Part shown: one piece after another, positions 38,197-47,368 of the stretch
How positions within the stretch are numbered: position 1 is the stretch's first letter
Layout: every line of letters starts with the position of its first letter
Source of the DNA: Jeotgalibacillus soli
Lineage (GTDB): Bacteria; Bacillota; Bacilli; Bacillales; Jeotgalibacillaceae
Assembly (NCBI RefSeq): GCF_000829435.1
Contig: NZ_JXRP01000018.1
Location: forward strand, 682,001 to 746,000
Direction of reading: 5' to 3'
Length of the DNA: 64,000 nt
Program-made: the position numbers and the translations under genes
Notes under the pieces: model-generated
Database searches by the model: none
The model's input: only the letters and a program-made list of their open reading frames with translations
What the model was told of the DNA's origin: nothing

Positions 38197-38518
38197 GATC
38201 GTAATAATTTTCTACTGTATTTTAACAACTAGCAAACTGTTGTTTCTCCATGAAAAAGACCTTGGCCATATGGCAAGGTCTCATTATTAGGAAACGAAAT
38301 CGTCTCACCTACAGTGGAATGGTCACTATAAGAAAGTCAAAAAATCTTCTGCAGCTAATTATGTATGGGAATTTTCCTTCAAGTAAACCGGGTAACATAA
38401 CTATATAAGATGGATGGTGATTTGTCTATTTCATAGCGAGAATAATAAAAGAATAGCATAAGAACTTGCTGTCATGTATGATAATACCATCCTAGTAAAG
38501 AAATTTCTAGATGGAGGG
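38197..38518. other. Intergenic with an isolated hairpin
   Basis: AGACCTTG/CAAGGTCT (about 38255-38282) is a terminator-like stem with no gene pointing to it. Otherwise no gene or remnant is visible. The ribosome site of the next gene (GGAGGG) is at its right end. Confidence 0.4.
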
Positions 38519-38524
38519 ATGATT

Positions 38525-39643
38525 TTGTCTGAATTAGCAAAATATAAAGGGTTTCGAATCGGTTTCGGAATTATCATGATCTTACTAATTATATACTTAG
38601 CGGATCTTGTAAGTTTTATTTTCACTCCTGTTACCATTATCTTTACAACGCTTTTCGCGCCAATCGCGATTGCAGGCGTTCTTTATTATTTACTTAGACC
38701 TCTAGTAGCCTTTTTGAGTAAATATGTCCCAAGAGCGGTTTCTATTCTTATCATTTATTTATGTGGAATCGGATTAATAGTCGGTCTTGTCTTTTTAGTG
38801 GGACCTACCTTACAAAATCAGTTCAACTCACTCATTGATAATATCCCTGTTATATCCAGAGAATTAGGTGATATGATTTCCGATCTACAGCAATCAAACT
38901 GGTTTGAAAGCTTCCAGGAAACACAGGATTTTTCATTCAGTGACATTGCAGATCGTCTAACTGGCTTTTTAGAAGGGGCAGTGGATGCAATAGGATCCAA
39001 TTTCGTTTCTCTTATTGGAATTATTACCAACATTGCGGTCATTATTGTGATTATCCCATTTGTATTATTCTACATGCTTAAAGATGGACAAAAGCTTCCT
39101 GATCAAATCCTTCGTTTTACTCCAGATGAATTTCACTCAGAAGGAAAAAAGGTACTGGATGATATGGATTCAGCTTTAAGTTCCTATATTCAAGGACAAA
39201 TTATCGTTAGTGTATGTGTCGGTGTACTATTGTATATTGGTTACTTAGTCCTTGGACTAGAATATTCACTTGTATTGGCATTAGTCGCTATGCTAACCAA
39301 TGTTATTCCATTTGTCGGTCCTTTTATCGGTACAATACCCGCAGTAATTGTAGGATTTATTGATTCACCACTTACGGCATTATTTGTTATTATCGTCGTA
39401 ATCATTGCTCAACAGGTTGAGAGTAACTTAATTTCACCACAAGTAATGGGGAAAAAACTGTCGGTACACCCATTAACTATAATTTTCCTTTTATTAGTAG
39501 CAGGAAGCTTTGGTGGCCTTTTAGGGCTGATTTTGGCTATACCAACATACGCAGTTGCCAAAACAGTCATTGTTAATGCCTATCGTTTTATTAAAGTTCG
39601 GAAACGCTATAAAGATCGTCAGCTTCAACAAAATAAAAGCTAA
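38525..39643 (+). CDS. AI-2E-family transporter
   Basis: 372 aa from TTG 38525, preferred because GGAGGG ends 6 nt before it; ATG 38519 is too close. About eight hydrophobic segments, with the family pattern: a cytoplasmic/extracytoplasmic helical insert around residues 100-160 and the C-terminal half VGVLLYIGYLVLGLEYSLVL, MLTNVIPFVGPFIGTIPAVI. Members include exporters of AI-2 and Na+(Li+)/H+ antiporters. Substrate not determinable. Own terminator follows. Confidence 0.9.
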   Translation: MSELAKYKGFRIGFGIIMILLIIYLADLVSFIFTPVTIIFTTLFAPIAIAGVLYYLLRPLVAFLSKYVPRAVSILIIYLCGIGLIVGLVFLVGPTLQNQFNSLIDNIPVISRELGDMISDLQQSNWFESFQETQDFSFSDIADRLTGFLEGAVDAIGSNFVSLIGIITNIAVIIVIIPFVLFYMLKDGQKLPDQILRFTPDEFHSEGKKVLDDMDSALSSYIQGQIIVSVCVGVLLYIGYLVLGLEYSLVLALVAMLTNVIPFVGPFIGTIPAVIVGFIDSPLTALFVIIVVIIAQQVESNLISPQVMGKKLSVHPLTIIFLLLVAGSFGGLLGLILAIPTYAVAKTVIVNAYRFIKVRKRYKDRQLQQNKS

Positions 39644-39650
39644 TATAAAT

Positions 39651-39690
39651 AAAGGTCTGAAAATGGAGCGTCCTCCACTTCAGACCTTTT
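39651..39690. terminator. Bidirectional terminator
   Basis: AAAGGTCTGAA pairs with TTCAGACCTTT, with inner GGAG/CTCC. It lies between the convergent AI-2E-family and DUF1033 genes and overlaps the latter's last codons. Confidence 0.85.
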
Positions 39691-40030
39691 CATTTATAAA
39701 AGCTTGTCGAATTAATTGATCTTCATTACTCTTATTTTCAATGGCATAAGGACTGTTATTATACATAATCAATAACCCATGATAAATTTGTAAATCATCA
39801 TCACATGATTCACAAAACAGTATCTCATCTTCATTCCAAAAAGCAATCTGAGTTCCTTTTTTTATACGATTTTTTGGATATTTAACTGAAAGTTCTTGGA
39901 TTTTATTTACATACTTCGCAAAGGCTGTTTCTTTTTCTGAAAATGTCCATTGTTCAATAACATCCTCTTCCCAGCCTTCCAGAAACCACCAGGGTTCTGC
40001 ATCACTTTTTGTTTGCATTACAGTCCACAC
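39680..40030 (-). CDS. DUF1033-family protein
   Basis: 116 aa, cytoplasmic. It begins MWTVMQTKSDAEPWWFLEGW, matching the DUF1033 opening (acidic stretch, PWWFfe.W), and has CESCDDDLQIYHGLLIM, the conserved CxxCDxxLQ.YHsLl motif. The two close Cys might bind metal (inference). Function unknown. Confidence 0.8.
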   Translation of the reverse strand: MWTVMQTKSDAEPWWFLEGWEEDVIEQWTFSEKETAFAKYVNKIQELSVKYPKNRIKKGTQIAFWNEDEILFCESCDDDLQIYHGLLIMYNNSPYAIENKSNEDQLIRQAFINEKV

Positions 40031-40102
40031 TATCTAGCCCACCTTTCTGCTAAGTGCTGTTTCTATCTTACACAAAATAATAGACTGTGGGAAAAATTTT
40101 GC

Positions 40103-40450
40103 TCAAATTAGCGTTGATAATAGGAAACCAACACCAGCTGCTGCGACACTAATCAATAAAATACCATTCATATAAATAAGTCCTTTAACCGTTTCACCGT
40201 TCTTAATTATTTTTATGCCCTCCAATTGTAAAGTTGAAAAAGTTGTAAACGCTCCTAAAAATCCAACGATTAGAAAAAGATAAACCTGTTCAGTAAATAG
40301 AACCTGAAGCAAGAATCCAGCACTTAATGATCCTAGAATATTGATAATGGGAGTTGCCGCTGGAAAAGGCATTTTTTTTGTGATATAAATAGTGATCATC
40401 CATCTAGCAACTGCACCGATCGCACCACCAATTGCAACAAAAATGATCAT
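40103..40450 (-). CDS. crcB: Fluoride channel subunit FluC/CrcB (second of pair)
   Basis: 115 aa, four membrane helices. GGAIGAVARW near the N-terminus and GFLGAFTTFSTLQLEG (the TFSTF-type pore motif) identify FluC. Fluc channels are dual-topology dimers that expel F-. In Bacillus two unlike copies often form a heterodimer; here the two genes overlap by 4 nt (ATGA), supporting that. No fluoride riboswitch was recognised upstream. Confidence 0.95.
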   Translation of the reverse strand: MIIFVAIGGAIGAVARWMITIYITKKMPFPAATPIINILGSLSAGFLLQVLFTEQVYLFLIVGFLGAFTTFSTLQLEGIKIIKNGETVKGLIYMNGILLISVAAAGVGFLLSTLI

Positions 40451-40824
40451 GGCTTCTCCTTCTTTAATCCACTAGCTAAAAAAGCACCTAGTACTGTTAA
40501 TAAAGTGCCTCCAACCAGTGTAACCATAATATATACCATTCCAAATACAATGTTATCTTTAAGTACTAAGATACTCTCTACGCTAAAAGCAGAAACAGTA
40601 GTAAAGCTACTCAGCATACCTGTTCCAAAAAACAATCCCACTCTCTCGTTTCCTTTTTTCCCTTCAATGAATCTAAAGGTAATAAATGACAATAAAAAAG
40701 TCCCAATTAAATTTGCTAACAAAATGTTGAGTGGAATGGGATAGGTAAATGGAAACAAAAGCGTTATAAACCATCGAAGCAGAGCTCCTATTGCCCCTCC
40801 AGTTGCTACATAAAATACATTCAC
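40447..40824 (-). CDS. crcB: Fluoride channel subunit FluC/CrcB (first of pair)
   Basis: 125 aa, four membrane helices, with GGAIGALLRWFITLLFPF and GTGMLSSFTTVSAFSVES. It keeps FTT but has FTTVSAF where the partner has FTTFSTL, consistent with an asymmetric pair. It overlaps the next crcB by 4 nt. The region upstream is short (about 40 nt) before the palindrome at 40862, so it could be read from the arsR promoter or a minimal promoter of its own. Confidence 0.94.
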   Translation of the reverse strand: MNVFYVATGGAIGALLRWFITLLFPFTYPIPLNILLANLIGTFLLSFITFRFIEGKKGNERVGLFFGTGMLSSFTTVSAFSVESILVLKDNIVFGMVYIMVTLVGGTLLTVLGAFLASGLKKEKP

Positions 40825-40861
40825 TTAATTCGATCTCCTCATCAAGATTAGTAACTATGAT

Positions 40862-40915
40862 GCAACAATAAAGAAAAATGCAGTGGAAGTCCACTGCATT
40901 TTTCTTTATTGTTGC
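40862..40915 (-). terminator. 54-nt perfect palindrome between arsR-like and crcB genes
   Basis: 40862-40887 and 40890-40915 are exact reverse complements (26 bp) with a 2-nt spacer. One arm includes the last two codons and stop of the ArsR gene (Gln-Gln-stop). As RNA it would be an extremely stable hairpin with internal T/U-rich strand, so a terminator is the simplest reading; its length is exceptional. Confidence 0.7.
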
Positions 40916-41214
40916 TTGGTTGATGAAATCTGCAAGGGTTTCAATAGCTGTAAAATTAACTCGTGCTCCCTAGCATTTGGATTTAGCCTGTACAATATAC
41001 GTTTTCCCACTCTTTTTTCCATAACTAATGAGGCATCCTTTAGCTTTCTGATATGCTGGCTGACTAATGGCTGACTTATTTCAAACAATGTAACAAATTC
41101 AGAAACGGTCCAATAATCATTTGATAGTTTTTTTGCCATTACTAGTCTTGTTTTATCGCCAAGCAAACGATAAAGATCAGCAAGTTCATCAGAAGAATAG
41201 TTCAAATTATCCAT
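40906..41214 (-). CDS. ArsR-family regulator
   Basis: 102 aa. The winged HTH contains LADLYRLLGDKTRLVMAKKL, VSEFVTLFEISQPLVSQHIR and KRVGKRILYRLNP. No Cys is present, so it is not a thiol-metal sensor of the classic ArsR/CadC type. Upstream of fluoride channel genes it may control them (inference); the palindrome at 40862 separates the two. Starts MDNLNYSSDELADLY after a GGGGGGAT site. Confidence 0.88.
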   Translation of the reverse strand: MDNLNYSSDELADLYRLLGDKTRLVMAKKLSNDYWTVSEFVTLFEISQPLVSQHIRKLKDASLVMEKRVGKRILYRLNPNAREHELILQLLKPLQISSTKQQ

Positions 41215-41739
41215 TCATCCCCCCCACCTTCTATAAAAATGAATATATAGTCATGAAATATGAACTACCTTTTTTATTATACCTCCTCTTTATATGAAAA
41301 TGTTTGTTTTAATGGTATTCTTTTCGTATTTAATAGTAAAAATGTTCTATACGTCTTTTAGTTGATTCGCATAGCTTGCCATCATTCATCTAATGTTAGA
41401 CAATAAAAGAGATCAATAATAGATACAATAATAAGGAAGTATACTTTAGATTCATATCCAAGACACAGTACAAAATCTCGAATTTAAATACACAGGTTAA
41501 CTTGATGGAAGCATGTTCATGCTAGGAGTGGGTAAAGAATAAGGTATGCAGGTCGGTTGAAGTAATAATTGCAGATAAAGATGTTTTTTTCTTACACTTT
41601 ATGACAATGCTCAAACAACTCTATACCCTTCTACTGGAGCTAAACGACAACATGTACATTATTTATTAATTTTCTCACTGAAATGAAACTAAAACCTTAA
41701 CTTAATCGTATATAAAAGACAAGCCTACGTGAGGAGTAG
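41215..41739. other. Gene-free stretch
   Basis: AT-rich. No gene, remnant or strong hairpin noticed. It must hold the divergent promoters of the arsR-like gene and xpaC. GAGGAG at 41731 is the xpaC ribosome site. Confidence 0.5.
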
Positions 41740-41745
41740 ATGAAA

Positions 41746-42390
41746 ATGAGAGAATTTTTATATTTCCTAGCAAGGCTAGGTATAGCAATTCCAATTGCAA
41801 CATTAACATGGATTATCACAGTGTTTATTATGGATCTTAATTTGTTTCTGGCTTCGATTGCGGGGATTTTAGGCGGTGTACTCCCTTTTTATATTTTAAA
41901 ATGGTTTCAACGACGTTCTTATCTAAAATCACTAGGATTAAGTGTACAGGAATTTCAGTATATTAAAAACAATCTAAAGGAATCACAGCAAAAAATATCC
42001 AGACTTCAAGGTAGAATCTTTCAAATTCGCTCAGTTTCTGCAATGCGTCAGCTGAATGACTTAACCAAAATATCTAAACGAATTTTTCACATTGTAAAAA
42101 AAGATCCAAAACGATTTTATGCTGCTGAACGGTTTTTCTTTTATCATTTAGATTCTGCAGTTGAGCTTACCGAAAAATATACTTTTTTGGTGGCGCAGCC
42201 AATAAAAAACAAAGAAATTCTGGAATCACTTGAAGATACACGTAAAACGTTACTCGACCTCTCTTCTACCATTGAGGAGGAATTGATGAAGGTTTTATCA
42301 ACTGATATCGATACGCTAAAAATTGAATTAGATGTAGCTAAAAAGTCTTTGGACCGAAGACCTATGGAGCGCTCTAGAAAGGGGATGTAA
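41746..42390 (+). CDS. xpaC: XpaC-like membrane protein
   Basis: 214 aa from ATG 41746 (10 nt after GAGGAG; ATG 41740 is too close). Two N-terminal hydrophobic helices ([40 protein letters not shown]), then a long helical cytoplasmic part. The family name comes from XpaC of B. subtilis, linked to hydrolysis of 5-bromo-4-chloroindolyl phosphate. It is followed by telA after 2 nt, the arrangement found for xpaC-yaaN in B. subtilis. Confidence 0.88.
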   Translation: MREFLYFLARLGIAIPIATLTWIITVFIMDLNLFLASIAGILGGVLPFYILKWFQRRSYLKSLGLSVQEFQYIKNNLKESQQKISRLQGRIFQIRSVSAMRQLNDLTKISKRIFHIVKKDPKRFYAAERFFFYHLDSAVELTEKYTFLVAQPIKNKEILESLEDTRKTLLDLSSTIEEELMKVLSTDIDTLKIELDVAKKSLDRRPMERSRKGM

Positions 42391-42392
42391 TA

Positions 42393-43571
42393 ATGGAGCA
42401 AAATCGTCAAACCGTTAAAGTACAAGATCGTAATCAGACATTGGAGGATCTACTGGCTAATCCATTTGGTGATAACGAATTAACAGCAATACCTGAAGTT
42501 GAAGCATCTCCTGCTAAATCAAAGCGTTTAATAGATGTAATCCCTGAAAAAGACCGCGAACAGGCAATACAAATTGCAAAACAAATCAACCCAGCTGACC
42601 ACCAGGCTATTTTACAGTATGGAACTGCTGCTCAATCCAAGCTTTCAAAATTTTCACATTCTATGCTTGATCATGTTCAAAGAAAAGACGTTGGGCCCAT
42701 TGGAGATATCCTAAAAGAATTAATGACCCGTTTAGAACAAATTGATCCAGAAGAATTGTCTGATCAAAAAAAAGGGATGCTATCAAAGCTTTTTAATCGA
42801 GTAAGTCGCTCTGTAAATGAAGTCCTGTCAAAATATCAAAAGCTGGGTGCCCAGGTAGATCGAATTAGTGTAAAACTGGAGCATTCAAAAAAATCATTAA
42901 TTGATGATATTCAAATGCTAGAACAGCTATATCAGCAGAATAAAGATTACTTCCAAGCTTTAAACATCTATATCGCCGCTGCTGAACTCAAGCGTGATGA
43001 ACTTGAAAAAGAAACAATCCCTGCTATTCGTAAAAAAGCAGAGCAAAGCGATGATCAAATGGCTTATCAGGAAGTGAATGATATGCTGCAATTTTTGGAC
43101 CGGTTGGACAAAAGGCTTTATGACTTACAGCTGAGTCGTCAAATCACGATACAAAGCGCTCCACAAATTCGTTTGATCCAAAATATAAATCAGGCTCTTG
43201 CTGAAAAAATTCAAGCATCCATTTTAACAGCTATTCCTTTATGGAAAAATCAAATTGCCATTGCATTAACCCTATTTCGCCAACAAAGAGCCGTTGAGGC
43301 ACAAAAACAGGTAACCAAGACAACGAATGATTTATTGTTAAAGAATTCAGAGATGCTTAAAACAAATAGTATTGAAACAGCAAAAGAAAATGAAAGGGGG
43401 ATCGTTGATATTGAGACGCTAAAAACAACCCAAGCAAATCTTGTCTCGACACTGGAAGAAACATTGCGGATTCAACAAGAAGGACGTGCAAAACGGCGCC
43501 AGGCTGAGGAGGAAATCCAAGCAATGGAAAGTGAATTAAAACAGCAGCTTCTTCAAATAAAAGGAAATTAA
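42393..43571 (+). CDS. telA: TelA/KlaA toxic-anion-resistance family protein (YaaN-like)
   Basis: 392 aa, soluble, almost entirely helical coiled coil. TelA hallmarks: [20 protein letters not shown], a long central helix, and [20 protein letters not shown] then [20 protein letters not shown]. Members are linked to tellurite and other envelope stress; the mechanism is not known. Tightly coupled to xpaC. A convergent MoxR/VWA pair follows, which may belong to the same response (inference). Confidence 0.92.
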   Translation: MEQNRQTVKVQDRNQTLEDLLANPFGDNELTAIPEVEASPAKSKRLIDVIPEKDREQAIQIAKQINPADHQAILQYGTAAQSKLSKFSHSMLDHVQRKDVGPIGDILKELMTRLEQIDPEELSDQKKGMLSKLFNRVSRSVNEVLSKYQKLGAQVDRISVKLEHSKKSLIDDIQMLEQLYQQNKDYFQALNIYIAAAELKRDELEKETIPAIRKKAEQSDDQMAYQEVNDMLQFLDRLDKRLYDLQLSRQITIQSAPQIRLIQNINQALAEKIQASILTAIPLWKNQIAIALTLFRQQRAVEAQKQVTKTTNDLLLKNSEMLKTNSIETAKENERGIVDIETLKTTQANLVSTLEETLRIQQEGRAKRRQAEEEIQAMESELKQQLLQIKGN

Positions 43572-43576
43572 TCATT

Positions 43577-43618
43577 AAAAAATCACCTTCTCCTTTTTTA
43601 ATGGGAGAGGTGATTTTT
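43577..43618 (+). terminator. Terminator after xpaC-telA
   Basis: AAAATCACC and GGTGATTTT form the outer stem, with TCTCC/GGGAGA inside and a T run on the 3' side, 6 nt past the telA stop. Confidence 0.8.
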
Positions 43619-43669
43619 AGTCGATTTTAGATAAAAAACCTGTATGCATTTGAGAAGATTTCCGTAACA

Positions 43670-43789
43670 TTAAAACCATTTCAACCTGCTTTTATTACCT
43701 TTTTTCCAATGATTTTTATTTACCTTGTCATTATGTCGTTGCATTTCTTGAATTTTAGCTTGATGGTTAATTGATAAATGATTGGCCAT
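43670..43789 (-). CDS. Small basic ORF, 39 aa
   Basis: ATG 43789 with AAGGAG 11 nt upstream. It begins MANHLSINHQAKIQEMQRHN and ends HWKKGNKSRLKWF, basic and helical. It lies between telA and the VWA gene on the minus strand and has a real-looking codon run, but no family is recognised. Moderate to low certainty that it is translated. Confidence 0.4.
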   Translation of the reverse strand: MANHLSINHQAKIQEMQRHNDKVNKNHWKKGNKSRLKWF

Positions 43790-43901
43790 TTATTTTTTCA
43801 CTCCTTTTCTTGTTACTCTTATTGTAGACAAGAAGTGGAGAAAAAAAACGGCGTTTAAGAACGATTTTAACTCCGTCCATAGCCTGACATACGACTCAGT
43901 C

Positions 43902-45821
43902 TTATATGCTTTTGTATAGAAGTCGTTTAAGTAATGGGAAAAGTACATCTGGAAGTTCTTCTATATTCGAAATGAAGAGACTATATTTACCATACATGTT
44001 ACGAATTACTTCTTTTTGTCCCTCCGTAACTTCTCCGTTTGAAAGAAACAGGTTCATCACCTCGATGCCATTCTTCCTTGCATTGATTACAGCTTCATGT
44101 GTGTCCATAACCCCATTTTGCTCATAGTTCATTGCAGCGGGTTCACCATCCGAAAAGACCATTAAAAAACGTTGTTTTTCCTTGCGTGAAAGAAGTCGTT
44201 TGGTCATATGGCGAATGGCATAACCGTCTCGGTTGTCTTCTTCCGGCTGCAGCTGCATAATTGCAGCACCTTGATTTGTGTAAATTGAATCATGATAGGA
44301 TATAACCGTCTTCATATAATTAGGTTGACTCGTTTCACTAACGTTATTTGTATCTTCCCAGAATCCGACAATTTCATGAGGGACGTAAAGTGATTTTAGT
44401 GCCTCATGAAATAAAACAAGCCCTTTTTTCGTTTCTTCCATTTTGTCATGCATGGATGCAGAGCAGTCAAGCAATAACGTAAAGGTTGCGTCAATTTCTG
44501 GTGATTTTTCGTCTTTTTTATAAAAAATCTTCGGCTGATCATCTGTTAAAAATGGGATTAACCGTTTGCTCAATCGACCAAATGCAAGATTTGTTCTAGG
44601 CTGTATTTTTTTATGATCCAATGTTTTTTCTATCATTCTTTGTAGTTTTTTTTGATAAAAAACAACTAATTTTTTGAAAATATCATATCTTTGCTGTTCA
44701 GAATGAGCAATAGGATTGGAGGATTGAAAAACCGGGTGCGCATAGCGATTTTCACGTCCGAAATAATCGGTTTCTCCTTCACCTGATTGCTCTTCTGAAT
44801 TTAAATCCAGTTCTTGGTTATCAAATTGTTGATGCTGAGATTTTCTACTTGCCCCCTGAATCATCCCTAATGCTTGGTCTCCTTCGTCACCTTCTCTTGC
44901 CTGATTCCCTTTTATATTCGTACTGGAGCCCTGATCCAAATCAAATTGTAAAAATGATTCTCCTTTGTCAGAAGATTCACGATGCCAAGTACTGAATTCC
45001 TCTTTCATTACTTCTTCATTTCCAGTCGCTTCTTCCTTCAGATGGTCACAATTGACTAAAGGATCATCGCGCTTGAGATCCTTGTATGTTAAACTACTCT
45101 CCCATTCTTCCATCACTTGCTCAGGAAGGTGGAAATATTCGTTTAACATATCTTTTGCTAAAATTTCATCTAGAACCTCACAAATTTCATTACAAAGTGC
45201 TGTTGCCTCTGCGGTTGACTTAATATCAAAGGAGCGCTCAATCTGTTGTTGTATAAAAGGCATAGCCATATCAATTGAAGAATTAATTTTAGGCCAGTCC
45301 GATATTGGAGATTGAGCATTCAGCATCAAATAGAGCATATTAAATAAAGCATCCGTAGAAACGCCCTTTACCAAGTGTACATTCAGCTGTGATTCGAAAT
45401 AGGATGTATAAATACGTCTTCGAATATTAAAGGCTTTTTTTGTTCCTGGACGAACGCGTTTAATTTCCTCTTCTATACGTAAATCTTCAATCATGATCAA
45501 GAGCTGCTTTGAAAATGAACGAATAGATCGTTTTTTTGTTTTGAAAATATATTTATTAATCGACGGGATATCTGAATATTTCATTGTTCCAACTGCACAC
45601 AAATAGATATCAGACTTTAAACCCATAACCTCGTCTATCGAGCTCCTATGATCCCAAAAATGACTAACAATAATCTTCCTGCCCGGAAGATCCGCGTAGG
45701 AAAGCGGACCGTATTCTACGTCTATGTCTTGTATTTTTGTTAAGGTTTTTGCCAAATCGGTTAACTCCATCAATCGGAAGGAATTAATGCTTTCATCATT
45801 AAATTGAATAAATCGTTCCAT
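43902..45821 (-). CDS. VWA-domain protein, NorD/CbbO-like
   Basis: 639 aa. The C-terminal VWA domain has a good MIDAS (LLDCSASMHDKMEE, DxSxS; later FSDGEPAAMNYEQ), and a long acidic/Gln-rich middle precedes it. It lies 12 nt after the MoxR ATPase gene. MoxR-VWA pairs act as chaperone-like machines inserting metals or maturing complexes; NorQ/NorD for NO reductase and CbbQ/CbbO for Rubisco are known cases. No target enzyme is next to it, so the client is unknown. Confidence 0.9.
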   Translation of the reverse strand: MERFIQFNDESINSFRLMELTDLAKTLTKIQDIDVEYGPLSYADLPGRKIIVSHFWDHRSSIDEVMGLKSDIYLCAVGTMKYSDIPSINKYIFKTKKRSIRSFSKQLLIMIEDLRIEEEIKRVRPGTKKAFNIRRRIYTSYFESQLNVHLVKGVSTDALFNMLYLMLNAQSPISDWPKINSSIDMAMPFIQQQIERSFDIKSTAEATALCNEICEVLDEILAKDMLNEYFHLPEQVMEEWESSLTYKDLKRDDPLVNCDHLKEEATGNEEVMKEEFSTWHRESSDKGESFLQFDLDQGSSTNIKGNQAREGDEGDQALGMIQGASRKSQHQQFDNQELDLNSEEQSGEGETDYFGRENRYAHPVFQSSNPIAHSEQQRYDIFKKLVVFYQKKLQRMIEKTLDHKKIQPRTNLAFGRLSKRLIPFLTDDQPKIFYKKDEKSPEIDATFTLLLDCSASMHDKMEETKKGLVLFHEALKSLYVPHEIVGFWEDTNNVSETSQPNYMKTVISYHDSIYTNQGAAIMQLQPEEDNRDGYAIRHMTKRLLSRKEKQRFLMVFSDGEPAAMNYEQNGVMDTHEAVINARKNGIEVMNLFLSNGEVTEGQKEVIRNMYGKYSLFISNIEELPDVLFPLLKRLLYKSI

Positions 45822-45833
45822 GACCGATCATCC

Positions 45834-46733
45834 TCACTCAAAAATCGTTTCTGCAGCATTTCGGATTGCCGCCTTCTCTCGATCATCTTCTACTTTATCT
45901 ATTATTCCACGAAGCAACGCTCTCATGGGTGGAAGATATATGGCCAAATCACATGTGTCGAGTAAGGCACGAATAGAAGCGGCTTCCTCAGACACTTGTC
46001 CGTTTTGGACCTGTGTTAAAAGATCCTCTGATAGTTGGACAAATCGATCTATAAGCATCGAGTCCGTAAGCTTACTTTGACCTTCAATTACTTTTTTTAA
46101 GGTTTCACCCTGTATATAAGGTACATCAATAACAATAAAGCGATTCTTCAATGCTTCATTTAAAGGAACGGTACCCACATATCCTTCATTAATAGCTGCA
46201 ATTACACCAAATCCCTCTTTTGCTTTAACAACCTCATTTGTAAATGGATTAGTAATCGTTCTGCGATAATCAAGTACTCCGTTTAAGATTGGGAGCGTTT
46301 CGGGTTTAGCCATGTTAATTTCATCAATATAAAGAAGCTGCCCTTTTTTCATTGCTTGAATAACGGGTCCCTCCACAAAGGTAATGGCTGAATGTCCATC
46401 AACTTGTTCGATGGTTTTATATCCAAGCATCGCTTCAGCATCTAAATCTACTGAGCAGTTAATACTATACATTGGCTGAGAAAAGATGCTGCTGATTGTT
46501 TCTGCGAGCTTTGTTTTTCCAGATCCGGTAGGTCCTTTTAAAAGAACGTTTTTACTTAATGCGAGCGCAATTGCAGAATCCTTTAATATAGATGGATCGT
46601 TTGAAGTATACCCACCCGTTCCAATTCGAGCAAAATCCTCGTCATACTGACTGGCTTGTCTGCTTTTTATTAGCGATTGTATTTCTTCTGGAAGTTGATA
46701 AATTATAGATGATATCATTTCATGAATCCTCAC
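45834..46733 (-). CDS. MoxR-family AAA+ ATPase (NorQ/CbbQ-like)
   Basis: 299 aa with Walker [19 protein letters not shown] near residue 65, Walker [19 protein letters not shown], the sensor region [15 protein letters not shown] and arginine-finger sequence [15 protein letters not shown]. It precedes the VWA gene by 12 nt in one operon. It would form a hexamer working with the VWA partner. A promoter must lie in the short AT-rich gap up to 46796. Confidence 0.92.
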   Translation of the reverse strand: MRIHEMISSIIYQLPEEIQSLIKSRQASQYDEDFARIGTGGYTSNDPSILKDSAIALALSKNVLLKGPTGSGKTKLAETISSIFSQPMYSINCSVDLDAEAMLGYKTIEQVDGHSAITFVEGPVIQAMKKGQLLYIDEINMAKPETLPILNGVLDYRRTITNPFTNEVVKAKEGFGVIAAINEGYVGTVPLNEALKNRFIVIDVPYIQGETLKKVIEGQSKLTDSMLIDRFVQLSEDLLTQVQNGQVSEEAASIRALLDTCDLAIYLPPMRALLRGIIDKVEDDREKAAIRNAAETIFE

Positions 46734-46796
46734 TTTTTATGATAAATTAATATATATATTTATGGTTATTAATTGTACTTTTATAATAATATTATT

Positions 46797-47204
46797 TCAA
46801 TTAACATTATTTTTATTTCCATATTCTATAGTATCTTCAAGAAATTGATTAACGGTCTTGAAAAAACTTTTTGTAAAGGTATCCACTGAAGATTTGCACC
46901 AAAATGATAATGGAGAATGAGCTGATATAAGTGGAAAAAAGTATGTTTTACCCTTTTTTTGAATTTTACCATTGAATTCTGGTCTTGGTGCAACGGATAC
47001 ATTACATTTGTTCTTTTTCTGTTCAATTTTGGCATGGAGGTTGTTTAAATACACGGATCGAGTGAATCTCTCTTTTTCATGGGGAGATAGAATCACGATT
47101 AATGGAATTATATGATATTTTCCCTTTACTTTATAAGCCTTAGTTACTTCCCATGATATAAAGCCATCCACAGAGGTTAAAGACTGTTCCCACTTATTAT
47201 TCAT
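46797..47204 (-). CDS. Basic hypothetical protein
   Basis: 135 aa from ATG 47204 (AGAGGTG upstream; GTG 47216 is an alternative). It is basic and strand-rich (SWEVTKAYKVKGKYHIIPLI; KIQKKGKTYFFPLISAHSPL) without signal peptide. No family recognised. Base composition is like its neighbours. Placed upstream of the MoxR-VWA operon on the same strand with a 63-nt gap, it could be part of that unit. Confidence 0.6.
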   Translation of the reverse strand: MNNKWEQSLTSVDGFISWEVTKAYKVKGKYHIIPLIVILSPHEKERFTRSVYLNNLHAKIEQKKNKCNVSVAPRPEFNGKIQKKGKTYFFPLISAHSPLSFWCKSSVDTFTKSFFKTVNQFLEDTIEYGNKNNVN

Positions 47205-47368
47205 TTTATATTTCACCTCTTCTCACTAGTTATGTTAGACAAACTACTAAATGGCTATCTTCTCCTATTAGAATTACTATTATGTCACTTCTATAATCAC
47301 CCTAAACTAAACTGGTGACAGCTGATGCTTAACAAAGTAAAATATATTGGGGAAAGGAGGTAGTGTAA

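Noticed and set aside
40825-40861. Fluoride riboswitch before crcB
   Set aside because: The leader is only about 40 nt before the palindrome and shows none of the conserved crcB-motif elements I could recognise.
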